Positions 49,929 to 58,408 of a stretch of DNA of 64,000 nt are shown here, in pieces (positions within the stretch are counted from its first letter, which is position 1; each line of letters starts with the position of its first letter). The notes below the pieces were generated by a model. That model saw nothing but the letters and a program-made list of their open reading frames with translations, had not been told where the DNA came from and did not search any database. The position numbers and the translations under genes are program-made. Origin of the DNA: Acidimicrobiia bacterium (lineage in GTDB: Bacteria; Actinomycetota; Acidimicrobiia; Acidimicrobiales; SKKL01); contig JBAYRL010000006.1 of assembly GCA_041676705.1 (NCBI GenBank), forward strand, positions 50,943-114,942. The letters are read 5' to 3'.

Positions 49929-50288
49929 GTGGACAAGATTCTACTTGTCGATGACAGCAAAACTATTCGGATGCTGGTGAAGCGAAATCTGCGCCAAGCC
50001 GGTTTTGAAGAAACCGAAATCGTGGAAGCCGAAAATGGCTTGGAAGGTTTAGCGGCCGTAAAGGAACATTCCCCCGACCTCATTCTCTCTGATTGGAACA
50101 TGCCGGAAATGAACGGCATGGAATTCTTACAGGCCTTGCGAGCCGAAGGTAACGACACCACTTTCGGTTTCATCACCTCAGAATCAACGCCTACCTACAA
50201 AGAACAAGCCTTGGCAGCCGGAGCGTCGTTTCTCTTGACCAAGCCTTTCAACCCCGATTCGTTCCGCCAAGCCCTAGGTATTGCATAG
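49929..50288 (+). CDS. CheY-like single-domain response regulator
   Basis: 119 residues, receiver domain only. Acidic pocket D8-D9, phosphoacceptor D55 in LILSDWNMPEMNG, T83 in FITSES and K105 in LLTKPF are all present, so phosphorylation is likely. Start is GTG at 49929 with AAGGAG 6 bases upstream. It lies 66 bases after flgL, and no cheA, cheW or receptor gene is in the window, so its kinase must be elsewhere. It is a CheY candidate acting on the switch; its effect on rotation cannot be told from sequence. Confidence 0.87.
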   Translation: MDKILLVDDSKTIRMLVKRNLRQAGFEETEIVEAENGLEGLAAVKEHSPDLILSDWNMPEMNGMEFLQALRAEGNDTTFGFITSESTPTYKEQALAAGASFLLTKPFNPDSFRQALGIA

Positions 50289-50290
50289 CC

Positions 50291-50794
50291 GTGCGACCGC
50301 CAGCTAACGCTTCTGCCCCACCAGTACCTATCCAAGAAGCGGTAGGTGAATTTGTTGGGGCGTTGGTGGGCAAAGGCACCGCCGCCACCAAAGTCACGCC
50401 CACGGCGATCAACCCCGATGGTCAGCACATCATTGCTACCTATATCGACACCAACGGAGAATTAGCCGCGCTTTCGCTGGCTGATTTGTCGTTCGCGGCA
50501 ATCTCGGGGGCGGCCTTGGGCATGATTCCCGCGGCCGCGGCCCTAGAAGCTGCCGAGGCTGGCGAATTGTCGGAAACTCTTTTCGAAAATTATCAAGAGG
50601 TGGCCAACATAATGACCTCGCTCTTGAACACTCCGAACTCGCCTCACATGCGCCTTGATCAGATTTGGCCTTCTAATAGTCCCGAGGTTCCCGAGACGGT
50701 GTGGCACGCCATCCATAATCCGTCGAAACGGCGTGAGTTTGCCGTCATGGTGGAAGGTTACGGCGATGGCCGTATTGGGGTAATTATCTGTTAG
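50291..50794 (+). CDS. Unknown protein linked to CheY, possible CheX/CheC-like fold
   Basis: 167 residues from GTG 50291, 2 bases after the cheY stop, so coupled. I cannot assign a family firmly. Beta strands (HIIATYIDTNGELAALSLADLSFAAISGAALGM) alternate with a helix LSETLFENYQEVANIMTSLLN whose E...N pattern (ENYQEVANI) recalls the ExxN phosphatase motif of CheX/CheC proteins. The end EFAVMVEGYGDGRIGVIIC is a beta hairpin. A CheY-P phosphatase would fit the context; this is inference from motif and neighbour only. Confidence 0.5.
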   Translation: MRPPANASAPPVPIQEAVGEFVGALVGKGTAATKVTPTAINPDGQHIIATYIDTNGELAALSLADLSFAAISGAALGMIPAAAALEAAEAGELSETLFENYQEVANIMTSLLNTPNSPHMRLDQIWPSNSPEVPETVWHAIHNPSKRREFAVMVEGYGDGRIGVIIC

Positions 50795-50808
50795 TGGGAC
50801 ACCAGTAA

Positions 50809-52809
50809 TTAGGTTGACCGGGTGATGATGGTGACCCTGGTACCTTTGCGCACCGATTCACCAGCGGGAGGGTCGGTGGTAAGAACCTCACGGCGCGGCG
50901 GCCCTAGGCGATCGCCGATCACCAATCCATTGGCTTCAAGTTTGGCAGTGGCGTCGGCCTCGGAAAGCCCCCGTACATCGGGCACCTTCACAAACGGCAT
51001 ACCGCTAGAGACCACCACTGTGACTTCATCACCCCTGGCGACTTCGGCACCATTGGCTGGTCGAGTACCAATCACCTGGCCTTGTGGAACTGTTTCTGAA
51101 GCTTCGCGGTCTTCAGCGGCGCTGAGGCCCAAGGCTTCCAAGGCGCCTTTGGCAGCTTCGAAGGAACCTCCAGCCACGTTAGGAACGATGCGGGGTTGCG
51201 GCCCGGCCGAAACCACAAGATTTATTATGCTTTCTTCGGGCAGTTGACCATCGTCGGTAGGGTCGTGTTCGACCGAGATAACCACCCCCGCCGGTACATC
51301 TTCGTGGAAGTTTGGCGTAATTTCACCCACCACCAAACCGGCTTCCACAATGGCCGCTTCGGCCTCTTCTTGGCTTTGCCCCTCTAGCTCGGCTGGCACT
51401 GGCACTAACGCGTTGCCAATCGAGACCCAAACGGTAAGTACACTGTCGGGGCCTTCTTCCAGTTTGGTTAAGGGCAATGGTTCTTGGCGAAGCACGACTC
51501 CTACCTCGGCCCCGGTTTCACGAACCTCCTCAACCTCCACACTCCAACCGAAGGTTTCTACCAGGCCTGCTACTGCCGCGGCGTTAACCCCCACGTAGTT
51601 GTCAACCTCATAAAGTTCGGGTTCAGCCAGGCGTTTCGCGGCCAGCACGCCGCCTGCTGTGCCGAGCCCCGCCAATAACACCAACGCCAGAACCACCAAA
51701 GGCCAGCGCCGTCGCTTTTTAGCTGTGGTTTGGTCGGTCTCAAGTGATGGGTTGAGTTCGCTCGACTCAACGTCCTCGCCGGAGTTGTCGTCCTCATCGG
51801 GGTTGATGGGTTCAGCGACCGTGACCACCGAGTTGGCAATGGTGGCATCAAGCTCGCTTGGCTCGCCATCGGGGCCAGCGCCATTAGCGTTGGTTGAGGG
51901 AACAGCCTCGGTCAAATCTTCTGGTGCTAGCGGCTTTTTGCCGCCTTCTAGTGCACCAGCTAAAGGTAAACGCTCGGGGCGAGGTAACCCTTCAGCGCAG
52001 GCCATAAACGAAACTGCCAAAGCACTGGCGTCGGGCCGCTCAGCGGGGTTTGGGTGACAAGCTTGGGTTAACACCGGACCCAAGGGACCAAAACTTTCGT
52101 CAAGATCAACTTCTTTGTCGATACGCGCCATCAACGTTGCGATGGTGGTATCGGCGGCAAAGGGCACCGTGCCACTCACCGCTTCGATCAAGGTCAAGCC
52201 CAAACCGTAAACGTCGGCTTTGCCGTCTACCCGTTCCCCTTGGGCTTGTTCGGGTGAAGCGTAGCGGGCGGTGCCCAAGACAGCCCCAGACGGTTCAGTC
52301 CAGCCCGCTTCGGCCAGCGCACGAGCCAAACCGAAATCGGCAATACGCAGTCGGGCATCATCACCAAAAAGCAGGTTGGCGGGTTTAATGTCGCGGTGTA
52401 CGAAACCCCGTCGGTGGGCGTAATCAAGCGCCCGAGCTGCCTCTAAACCCACCAGCAAAGCTTGGGAAACACTAAGGCGATTGCCTTGATCAAGAAGCGC
52501 CCTCAGGCTGCCACCGCCTAAATATTCGGTGACGAGATAGGGCACTTCGTCGTGACCCCAATCGTAAACCGCCATTACGTGGGGGTGGTTAAGCGCTGCT
52601 GCGGCTTGGGCTTCGGCTTGAAAACGCCTTAAGAAGCCTTGATCATCAGCGAGCGAGGGATGCAGAATCTTCACGGCGACGCGGCGACGCAGACGCACGT
52701 CATCGGCCAGAAAAACCCTTCCCGAGGCACCAGCACCTACGGGGGCAATTAGCCGGTAACGCCCATCTAGCACTCGTCCGATTTGATCGACCATGCGCGA
52801 AACCGTCAC
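50809..52809 (-). CDS. Ser/Thr protein kinase with PASTA repeats (PknB family)
   Basis: 666 residues. Kinase domain about 16-275: Gly loop VGAGASGRVF, K47, HRDIKPANLL (D140), DFG at 158-160 and GTARYASPEQAQG. A disordered acidic stretch follows, then one membrane helix (about 370-393) and four PASTA repeats (about 398-666), which bind muropeptides or lipid II outside the cell. GTG at 52809 could be leaderless (TAGTCT lies 6 bases before); ATG at 52794 is the alternative. Such kinases regulate growth and division. It lies tail to tail with the CheX-like gene. Confidence 0.93.
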   Translation of the reverse strand: MTVSRMVDQIGRVLDGRYRLIAPVGAGASGRVFLADDVRLRRRVAVKILHPSLADDQGFLRRFQAEAQAAAALNHPHVMAVYDWGHDEVPYLVTEYLGGGSLRALLDQGNRLSVSQALLVGLEAARALDYAHRRGFVHRDIKPANLLFGDDARLRIADFGLARALAEAGWTEPSGAVLGTARYASPEQAQGERVDGKADVYGLGLTLIEAVSGTVPFAADTTIATLMARIDKEVDLDESFGPLGPVLTQACHPNPAERPDASALAVSFMACAEGLPRPERLPLAGALEGGKKPLAPEDLTEAVPSTNANGAGPDGEPSELDATIANSVVTVAEPINPDEDDNSGEDVESSELNPSLETDQTTAKKRRRWPLVVLALVLLAGLGTAGGVLAAKRLAEPELYEVDNYVGVNAAAVAGLVETFGWSVEVEEVRETGAEVGVVLRQEPLPLTKLEEGPDSVLTVWVSIGNALVPVPAELEGQSQEEAEAAIVEAGLVVGEITPNFHEDVPAGVVISVEHDPTDDGQLPEESIINLVVSAGPQPRIVPNVAGGSFEAAKGALEALGLSAAEDREASETVPQGQVIGTRPANGAEVARGDEVTVVVSSGMPFVKVPDVRGLSEADATAKLEANGLVIGDRLGPPRREVLTTDPPAGESVRKGTRVTIITRST

Positions 52810-52813
52810 GTTC

Positions 52814-52831
52814 TTAGACTAGACGGTCTAA
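52814..52831. promoter_or_regulatory. Inverted repeat in the gap between the kinase gene and its divergent neighbour
   Basis: TTAGAC and GTCTAA (6 bp arms, 6-base centre) lie 5 bases before the kinase GTG and about 30 before the divergent GTG. It overlaps the place where the kinase -10 should be, so it may be an operator. No more can be said. Confidence 0.3.
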
Positions 52832-52861
52832 ACCCCAAGTTGGTGACACTATCATTGAGGC

Positions 52862-53311
52862 GTGTCTTCCTCTCCTCTTGCCTCTCCACTTGCGCTTCTC
52901 GACCGCACCATGCCGCGTCGAATCATCTATGCGGTGCTGCTAGCCATCGCCTTTGGCATTATGTATTTCGCCAGCCAGAGCGGCCAGCGCTCCACTAGCT
53001 CGGCCACCGAACGCCACCCAGCTATCGAGTCGCTCATCCCGGCCAACCAGGCCGACGTGCTGCGACAATCAAACGTAGGCATCGACTTAACCGACGGCTA
53101 TCTGGCCCAGCTCACCTTGAACGGTGTCGCTATTCCCGATGCCCAGCTTTCCGGCGACCGAGGTCAAGGCCAGTTCTTATTCCAGCCAGCATCCGGCAGA
53201 GCCGTAGAAACGCTGGCTAGCGGACTGAATTGCGCCACCGCAACGTTCTGGAAAGCATCGGTGGGCCCGAACCAATCATCGGTGGTGACCTGGTGTTTCA
53301 CCGCCGCATAG
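52862..53311 (+). CDS. Single-helix membrane-anchored protein of unknown function
   Basis: 149 residues from GTG 52862. I recognise no family. A short cytosolic start with two Arg is followed by one hydrophobic helix (about 20-41, RIIYAVLLAIAFGIMYFA) and an extracytoplasmic domain of about 105 residues that contains two Cys (LNCATATFW; VTWCFTAA), which may form a disulfide. Ribosome site GAGG just before the start. Divergent from the PASTA kinase, which could suggest a shared cell-envelope role, but this is only positional. Confidence 0.65.
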   Translation: MSSSPLASPLALLDRTMPRRIIYAVLLAIAFGIMYFASQSGQRSTSSATERHPAIESLIPANQADVLRQSNVGIDLTDGYLAQLTLNGVAIPDAQLSGDRGQGQFLFQPASGRAVETLASGLNCATATFWKASVGPNQSSVVTWCFTAA

Positions 53312-53321
53312 GGTTAGCGGT

Positions 53322-55376
53322 TTAGCTTTCGGGTAGCTCGCCGGTTTCTAGCAGCTTCACAAAGGCGGCTTCGTCGATAATCGGAATTCCAAGCGATTCA
53401 GCCTTGGTAACCTTTGAAGCACCGGGCGAATCACCGACCACCAGCGCCGTGGTGCGTTTCGACACGGAACCGGGTGACTTGCCGCCCCGGCTCACAATTG
53501 CATCTTCAACTTCACTGCGGCTGAATCCGCCGAGCGTGCCGGTCACGACCACGGTTAAACCAGCCAACGTTTGGGGCTCGTCAGCTCCTTCGGAGGTTGT
53601 TTCCGATTCCCCAAAGTTCAAGCCAGCGGCACGAAGCCGCTCGATTAATGCCCGGTTCGAATCCAAGCGAAACCAATTGGCCACGCTTTGTGCAATCACC
53701 GGGCCAATACCTTCTATTTGGCCTAATTCTTCGGCCGAAGCGTTTGCGATGGCGTCGATAGTGCCGAACTCGCCCACTATTGCTCGGGCTCCACCCGGAC
53801 CCAAATGCCGGATGTTGAGCCCCACCAACAGGTTGGCCAACGGACGGGTTTTCGACGCTTCAATCGCCCGTCGCAGGTTTTCAACCGAAGTTTCTTTGAA
53901 GCCTTCCCAACTGGCAATGGTGTCGAAATCGAGCGAATAAATGTCGCTGATGTCGTTTAAAAGCCCGGCGGCGGCGAACAGCGCCACCCGAGATTCCCCC
54001 AAACCCTCAATGTCCATGGCCCCGCGAGAGGCGAAATATTCAATATGAGCATTGGTCCGGGCTGGGCATGTTTCGTTAATACAAAAATGGTGGCCTTCAC
54101 CTTCTAAACGAACCAACGGCCCACCACAAACCGGACAATGGCTAGGGAATTGCCATGGTTGGGCCCCAGGTTCCCGCATGGAAAGCACCGGGCCCACCAC
54201 CTCGGGGATAATGTCGCCCGCTTTACGGACGACCACCGTGTCACCCACCCGAACGTCTTTAGCCGCCACTTGGATTTGGTTGTGTAGGGTGGCCAAGCCA
54301 ACGGTGCTACCCCCCACAAAAACAGGTTCTAAACGGGCGAAAGGGGTGGCTTTACCGGTTCGGCCGATAGAAACCTCTATGTCCAAGAGTTTGGTAGTGC
54401 GTTCCTCGGGTGGAAACTTAAAGGCTATGGCCCAACGGGGTGCTTTGGCAGTGAAACCGAACTGTTCTCGCAAAGCCAAATCATCGAGTTTTACTACTAC
54501 ACCGTCGATCTCATAGGGCAGGTCGTGACGATGTTCTTCCCAGTAACGACAGAACTCCATCACCTCGTCGAAGCTTGTCATGGCCCGAATGTTGTCGTTC
54601 ACCGGGAAACCGTTAGCAGCCGCGAACTCTAGGGTTTCTTGATGGCTTACGAAGCTGGGGCCACCCTCAATTTCACCCAGTTGATAAGCCCAAAACTTCA
54701 AGCCGCGACTCGCGGCAATAGCAGCATCTTTTTGACGTAAAGAACCAGCGGCGGTGTTGCGCGGATTCACATATAGCGGACCTCCGCTCGCTTCTTGGTG
54801 GCGGTTTAGCTCCTCAAAGGTGGCCTTGGCCATATAAACCTCACCACGCACCTCCACCAAGCTCGGCGCATCACGGCTTAGACGCTCGGGAATTCCGTCC
54901 ACGCCCCGCAGGTTTTCGGTGACGTCTTCCCCTACTCGACCATCGCCTCGGGTCGCGCCCTGCGTGAAGATTCCATCACGGTAAGTGACTGAGATGGCCA
55001 GGCCATCGATTTTGAGCTCACATACATAACGCAGCGGCTTCGTTGAGGGGTTATCCAGGGCCGCGACACGTCGTTCGGTGCGATGACCCCAAGCTTGTAG
55101 CTCCGCCAAGCCCATGGCGTTATCGAGCGACATCATCCGGCTCGTATGAACTACCGGCGCGAAAGTGGCCGAAGCTGGAGCGCCCACCTGTTGGGTTGGT
55201 GAAGAAGCGTCGCGCAAGCTGGGAAACTCTTCTTCCAGCTCGGCCAGACGGCGGACTAAAAGATCGTATTCAGCATCGGGGATTTCAGGGGCGTCATGTT
55301 GATAGTAAAGACGGTTGTGATGAGCAATCGTTTCCCGAAGAACAATCGCTTCTTCCCTAGCTTCTTCCAGCTCCAT
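53322..55376 (-). CDS. ligA: NAD+-dependent DNA ligase LigA
   Basis: 684 residues, normal length. Seals nicks in replication and repair. Domain Ia and adenylation domain: HNRLYYQHDAPEIPDAEYDLL and adenylated K122 in CELKIDGLAISVTYRDG; then OB fold, four-Cys zinc finger (CPVCGGPLVRLEG...CINETCPA), helix-hairpin-helix region (LNIRHLGPGGARAIV, IEGIGPVIAQSVANWF) and C-terminal BRCT (LAGLTVVVTGTLGGFSRSEVEDAIVSRGGK in parts). Twelve bases follow the MetE-like gene on the same strand, the same pairing as in mycobacteria. Confidence 0.97.
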   Translation of the reverse strand: MELEEAREEAIVLRETIAHHNRLYYQHDAPEIPDAEYDLLVRRLAELEEEFPSLRDASSPTQQVGAPASATFAPVVHTSRMMSLDNAMGLAELQAWGHRTERRVAALDNPSTKPLRYVCELKIDGLAISVTYRDGIFTQGATRGDGRVGEDVTENLRGVDGIPERLSRDAPSLVEVRGEVYMAKATFEELNRHQEASGGPLYVNPRNTAAGSLRQKDAAIAASRGLKFWAYQLGEIEGGPSFVSHQETLEFAAANGFPVNDNIRAMTSFDEVMEFCRYWEEHRHDLPYEIDGVVVKLDDLALREQFGFTAKAPRWAIAFKFPPEERTTKLLDIEVSIGRTGKATPFARLEPVFVGGSTVGLATLHNQIQVAAKDVRVGDTVVVRKAGDIIPEVVGPVLSMREPGAQPWQFPSHCPVCGGPLVRLEGEGHHFCINETCPARTNAHIEYFASRGAMDIEGLGESRVALFAAAGLLNDISDIYSLDFDTIASWEGFKETSVENLRRAIEASKTRPLANLLVGLNIRHLGPGGARAIVGEFGTIDAIANASAEELGQIEGIGPVIAQSVANWFRLDSNRALIERLRAAGLNFGESETTSEGADEPQTLAGLTVVVTGTLGGFSRSEVEDAIVSRGGKSPGSVSKRTTALVVGDSPGASKVTKAESLGIPIIDEAAFVKLLETGELPES

Positions 55377-55387
55377 AGGCCTAAATG

Positions 55388-56422
55388 CTAGGCACCAATT
55401 GCCAAACGCACTCCAATGGCCTGCTCATGAATCTGGCTGGCAACTTGGCGGTTTAGGCGTAGCACGGCGTCGGCTTGGCTTAATCCATGCTGGGCCAAGC
55501 CACAAGACGGTGTTACCAATGCCTGCGCCCGCAGCTGGATTGGATCGCAACCGCTTTGCACCAGCTGACACCATGACATCGAAAGCTGCTTCCACAATCG
55601 CCCTGGTTCAAGCCCAATGGGAGCATCGGTGGGAATGGCACCCCAGGCGATCCAACCGCCGTCATCGAGGAAGCGTCCCAGGTTTTCGCCAGCGGTTTCT
55701 ACCCCGCCGCCTACAGGCACGGAAAGCACCTTGGGACCGGCTTGCAACAACAATTTCCAATCGGTGTAAGCGCAACAATGCAGGCCAGTAGTGGCACGGC
55801 GTTCTAAAGTTAACAACGCACCCGAAACCAAATCGACCGCTTCGTCACGGTCCCACAAGAAATCTTCCGAGACCAAACCACCCAAGCTTGGCTCATCGAG
55901 AAACACCAGGCGCTCGGCTCGTGGTGCTAACGCATCGGCCAGATTCAACAAGGCTTCGGCACGACTTTCCACCGCCCGGCCAGCAATCTTAAAAGCCAAG
56001 TTTGGTGCCACTCCGGCCTTGGTGAGCGCCGTCGCCAAAGTGACCGGACCAGTAAGTTGCAGCTTTATTGGTTCGGTACGAAACGCAACCGCGTGCAGGA
56101 AATGTCGCCAGGTCAGAAACGGTTCGCCCCGTAATTCGGCGTCGCCTACGGGTGCTTCTGGGTCAAGCTGGTCGTGATCAATACAAAGTGTGCCGTCGGC
56201 TTCAATGGTGACACCAGCAATGCCCCAAGCCGCCTGGGCAATCATGCCTTCCATCGGCGAGCGATTGGGAAGGGTTGGCATGGCAGGAAGCTGGGTTTGG
56301 CGCGCTAATACAAAATCTACGCCGCGGTGAATTTCGGTATGCGGAAGACTACCGATAGAGGTGTCTAAACCTGGCGAAAGGCCAGCTAGCAATGTGTTTC
56401 CGCTTCCTTCCAGCAGATTCAT
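55388..56422 (-). CDS. MetE-like (cobalamin-independent methionine synthase C-terminal domain) protein
   Basis: 344 residues from ATG 56422, chosen for its AAAGGAGC site 6 bases upstream. It is a single TIM-barrel like the C-terminal half of MetE: SIGSLPHTE and MPTLPNRSPMEGMIAQ at the start, zinc ligands H215-C216 (LHCCAYTDW) and C307 (TPSCGL) in place. The N-terminal half of MetE is missing, as in the mycobacterial homologue next to ligA. It may transfer a methyl or related C1 group from an unknown donor; methionine synthesis is not shown. Confidence 0.8.
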   Translation of the reverse strand: MNLLEGSGNTLLAGLSPGLDTSIGSLPHTEIHRGVDFVLARQTQLPAMPTLPNRSPMEGMIAQAAWGIAGVTIEADGTLCIDHDQLDPEAPVGDAELRGEPFLTWRHFLHAVAFRTEPIKLQLTGPVTLATALTKAGVAPNLAFKIAGRAVESRAEALLNLADALAPRAERLVFLDEPSLGGLVSEDFLWDRDEAVDLVSGALLTLERRATTGLHCCAYTDWKLLLQAGPKVLSVPVGGGVETAGENLGRFLDDGGWIAWGAIPTDAPIGLEPGRLWKQLSMSWCQLVQSGCDPIQLRAQALVTPSCGLAQHGLSQADAVLRLNRQVASQIHEQAIGVRLAIGA

Positions 56423-56507
56423 TGTTAGCTCCTTTCCGGCACTTTGTGACCGATCCCCCACCTAATGGACTAGCCAGCAACGACCCTTCTGAGCAAATCT
56501 CAACAGT

Positions 56508-57377
56508 GTGAACTTAAATAGCCCCTGGCCACTTCGAGTGATTTGGTTGCTGTTACCGGTCGTGTTCGGCCCGATTTTAGACGCCGCCTTCGAGTCGCAC
56601 TCCACGCCAGTGGTGTGGTTGTTATCGGCTATTTTGTGGGTGGCTTGGACCCTTGGTTTGGTGGCGACCTTTGTGCCACGTACCGTGGGTTTAACCTTCG
56701 TGCGCACCGTAACCCCGGCGGCCTTAGTGCTAATAATTTGGGCGGCCCTAACTGCTGAAACGGCTTCAACGGTGGCGGCGATTATGGCCGTGCTCGGTGC
56801 CAGTGTGGCAACCGTGGCAGTAATGGCACCAACGGCCGGTGATCTGTTTGTGAACGGTTCTGCCTACGGGTCGGAGCGGCGTTTCGCGCTACGGATTCCA
56901 GCGGCTTTGTTGTTCGGTCCCCTGTATGTGGTTTGGGCCATTGCGGTGGCCGGAGCGGTGGCCGGTCCGTTGTTGTTGGCGGCCAAGGTTTGGTGGCTTG
57001 GAGTGTTGCTTTTAGCGCTTGGTCTACCTGCTACCTACCTGGCAGTTCGTTCCCTACATCAGCTGTCGAGGCGCTGGTTGGTGTTTGTGCCAGCGGGCAT
57101 GGTGATTCACGACCCCACTGCGGTAACGGCACAACTGTTTCAGCGTTCGACCATTCGCCGCTTGGGTCCGGCACCATTTGACACCGAAGGTGAAGATTTG
57201 ACCGCAGGAGCAGCCGGATTGGCCTTAGAGCTAGTGCTACATGGGGTAACCAAGCTTGAGCCCGTACGTAGATTTGGGGAACCCCCAGCACCAGTTGAGA
57301 CCGACACCATGATCTTCACGCCCACTCGGCCAGGTGCGGTGCTGGCGGAAGCCAAGAAACGCCGCTTTCCGGTTTAG
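56508..57377 (+). CDS. Multi-pass membrane protein of unknown function
   Basis: 289 residues from GTG 56508. About five to six hydrophobic segments lie in the first 180 residues (near 8-27, 36-57, 70-85, 88-107, 130-155, 160-178). A soluble C-terminal domain of about 100 residues follows, rich in Thr/Pro with RRWLVFVPAGMVIHDP and ending in a basic RKRRFPV-like tail. This layout occurs in actinobacterial conserved membrane proteins between ligA and mnmA, without assigned function. It is convergent with mnmA, only 2 bases apart. Confidence 0.7.
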   Translation: MNLNSPWPLRVIWLLLPVVFGPILDAAFESHSTPVVWLLSAILWVAWTLGLVATFVPRTVGLTFVRTVTPAALVLIIWAALTAETASTVAAIMAVLGASVATVAVMAPTAGDLFVNGSAYGSERRFALRIPAALLFGPLYVVWAIAVAGAVAGPLLLAAKVWWLGVLLLALGLPATYLAVRSLHQLSRRWLVFVPAGMVIHDPTAVTAQLFQRSTIRRLGPAPFDTEGEDLTAGAAGLALELVLHGVTKLEPVRRFGEPPAPVETDTMIFTPTRPGAVLAEAKKRRFPV

Positions 57378-57379
57378 GT

Positions 57380-58408
57380 TTAGGGGCAGGCGATGCCGCT
57401 GCCTATAACCTCATCGCCCTGGTAGATCACTACGCTCTGGCCTGGCGCTACCCGACGGCGTGGCTCGTGCCAGTGGACTTCGTTCCCGACCATGGTGGCT
57501 GGGGCCGCCGTTCCATGCGCTGAGGTTTGCACCAAGACCGTTTCGGGTTCAACATCTGCCACCCAAGCCAGGTTGCTAAGGCTCACGGTAGTAGTAAGAA
57601 GATCTTCGGCGCGACCAATTCGGACTCGTCGCCTGGGCACGTCAACCGCTACAGCGTATTGGCGATCGTCCGACCCGGCCACGCCCAAACCTTTACGTTG
57701 CCCGATAGTCACCAGCTCGATGGCTGGCACCTCGCCAATTTCGTTGCCATCTTCATCAACCACGGTTCCAGGGTGCAAATCCATTCGCTGCGCTAAGAAG
57801 CCAGCACGACCCGCGGTTTGGGTAATGAAACAGACATCCTGGCTATCAGGTTTCTGGGCCGTTCGAAGACCCATGCTTCCGGCCAACGCCCGAACCTCGT
57901 CTTTGGTCCGCTCCCCCAAGGGAAACATCACTTGAGCTAGTTGGTCTTGGGTCAACATGTGCAGCACATACGACTGGTCTTTGGCGGCATCAGCACCACG
58001 CGCCACCCTCTTGGTGCCATCAGCATGTTGCACCACTCGGGCATGGTGTCCAGTGGCCACGGCGTCAAAACCAAGGGTCTGAGCTCGTTCCAAAAGACTG
58101 TCGAATTTAAGGTGCCGGTTGCATTCCACACAGGGGTTAGGCGTGTATCCGGCCTGGTGAGCAGCAATGTATGGTTCAACCACATGGGTGTTGAATTCTT
58201 CGCCAAAATTGAACACCTGGTGGTTTATGCCAAGTTGTTGCGCCACTCGACGAGCATCATCAACGTCGGCCACCGAGCAACATCCGGTGTCAGATTCACC
58301 GCCCCATAACTTCAGCGTGACCCCCACCACCTCGTGGTCGAGGTCAGCCAGAATCGCCGCTGCGACCGACGAATCAACCCCGCCCGACATGGCTACCATA
58401 ACTCTCAT
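57380..58408 (-). CDS. mnmA: tRNA 2-thiouridylase MnmA
   Basis: 342 residues. Adenylates and thiolates U34 of Lys, Glu and Gln tRNAs. PP-loop SGGVDSS at 8-14; first active Cys in NPCVECNRHLKF (C93 or C96; C93 is the family position) and second C193 in DSQDVCFI; the ATGHHARV and KDQSYVLHML motifs are present. It overlaps the cysteine desulfurase gene by 4 bases, so its sulfur donor is coexpressed. Confidence 0.95.
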   Translation of the reverse strand: MRVMVAMSGGVDSSVAAAILADLDHEVVGVTLKLWGGESDTGCCSVADVDDARRVAQQLGINHQVFNFGEEFNTHVVEPYIAAHQAGYTPNPCVECNRHLKFDSLLERAQTLGFDAVATGHHARVVQHADGTKRVARGADAAKDQSYVLHMLTQDQLAQVMFPLGERTKDEVRALAGSMGLRTAQKPDSQDVCFITQTAGRAGFLAQRMDLHPGTVVDEDGNEIGEVPAIELVTIGQRKGLGVAGSDDRQYAVAVDVPRRRVRIGRAEDLLTTTVSLSNLAWVADVEPETVLVQTSAHGTAAPATMVGNEVHWHEPRRRVAPGQSVVIYQGDEVIGSGIACP

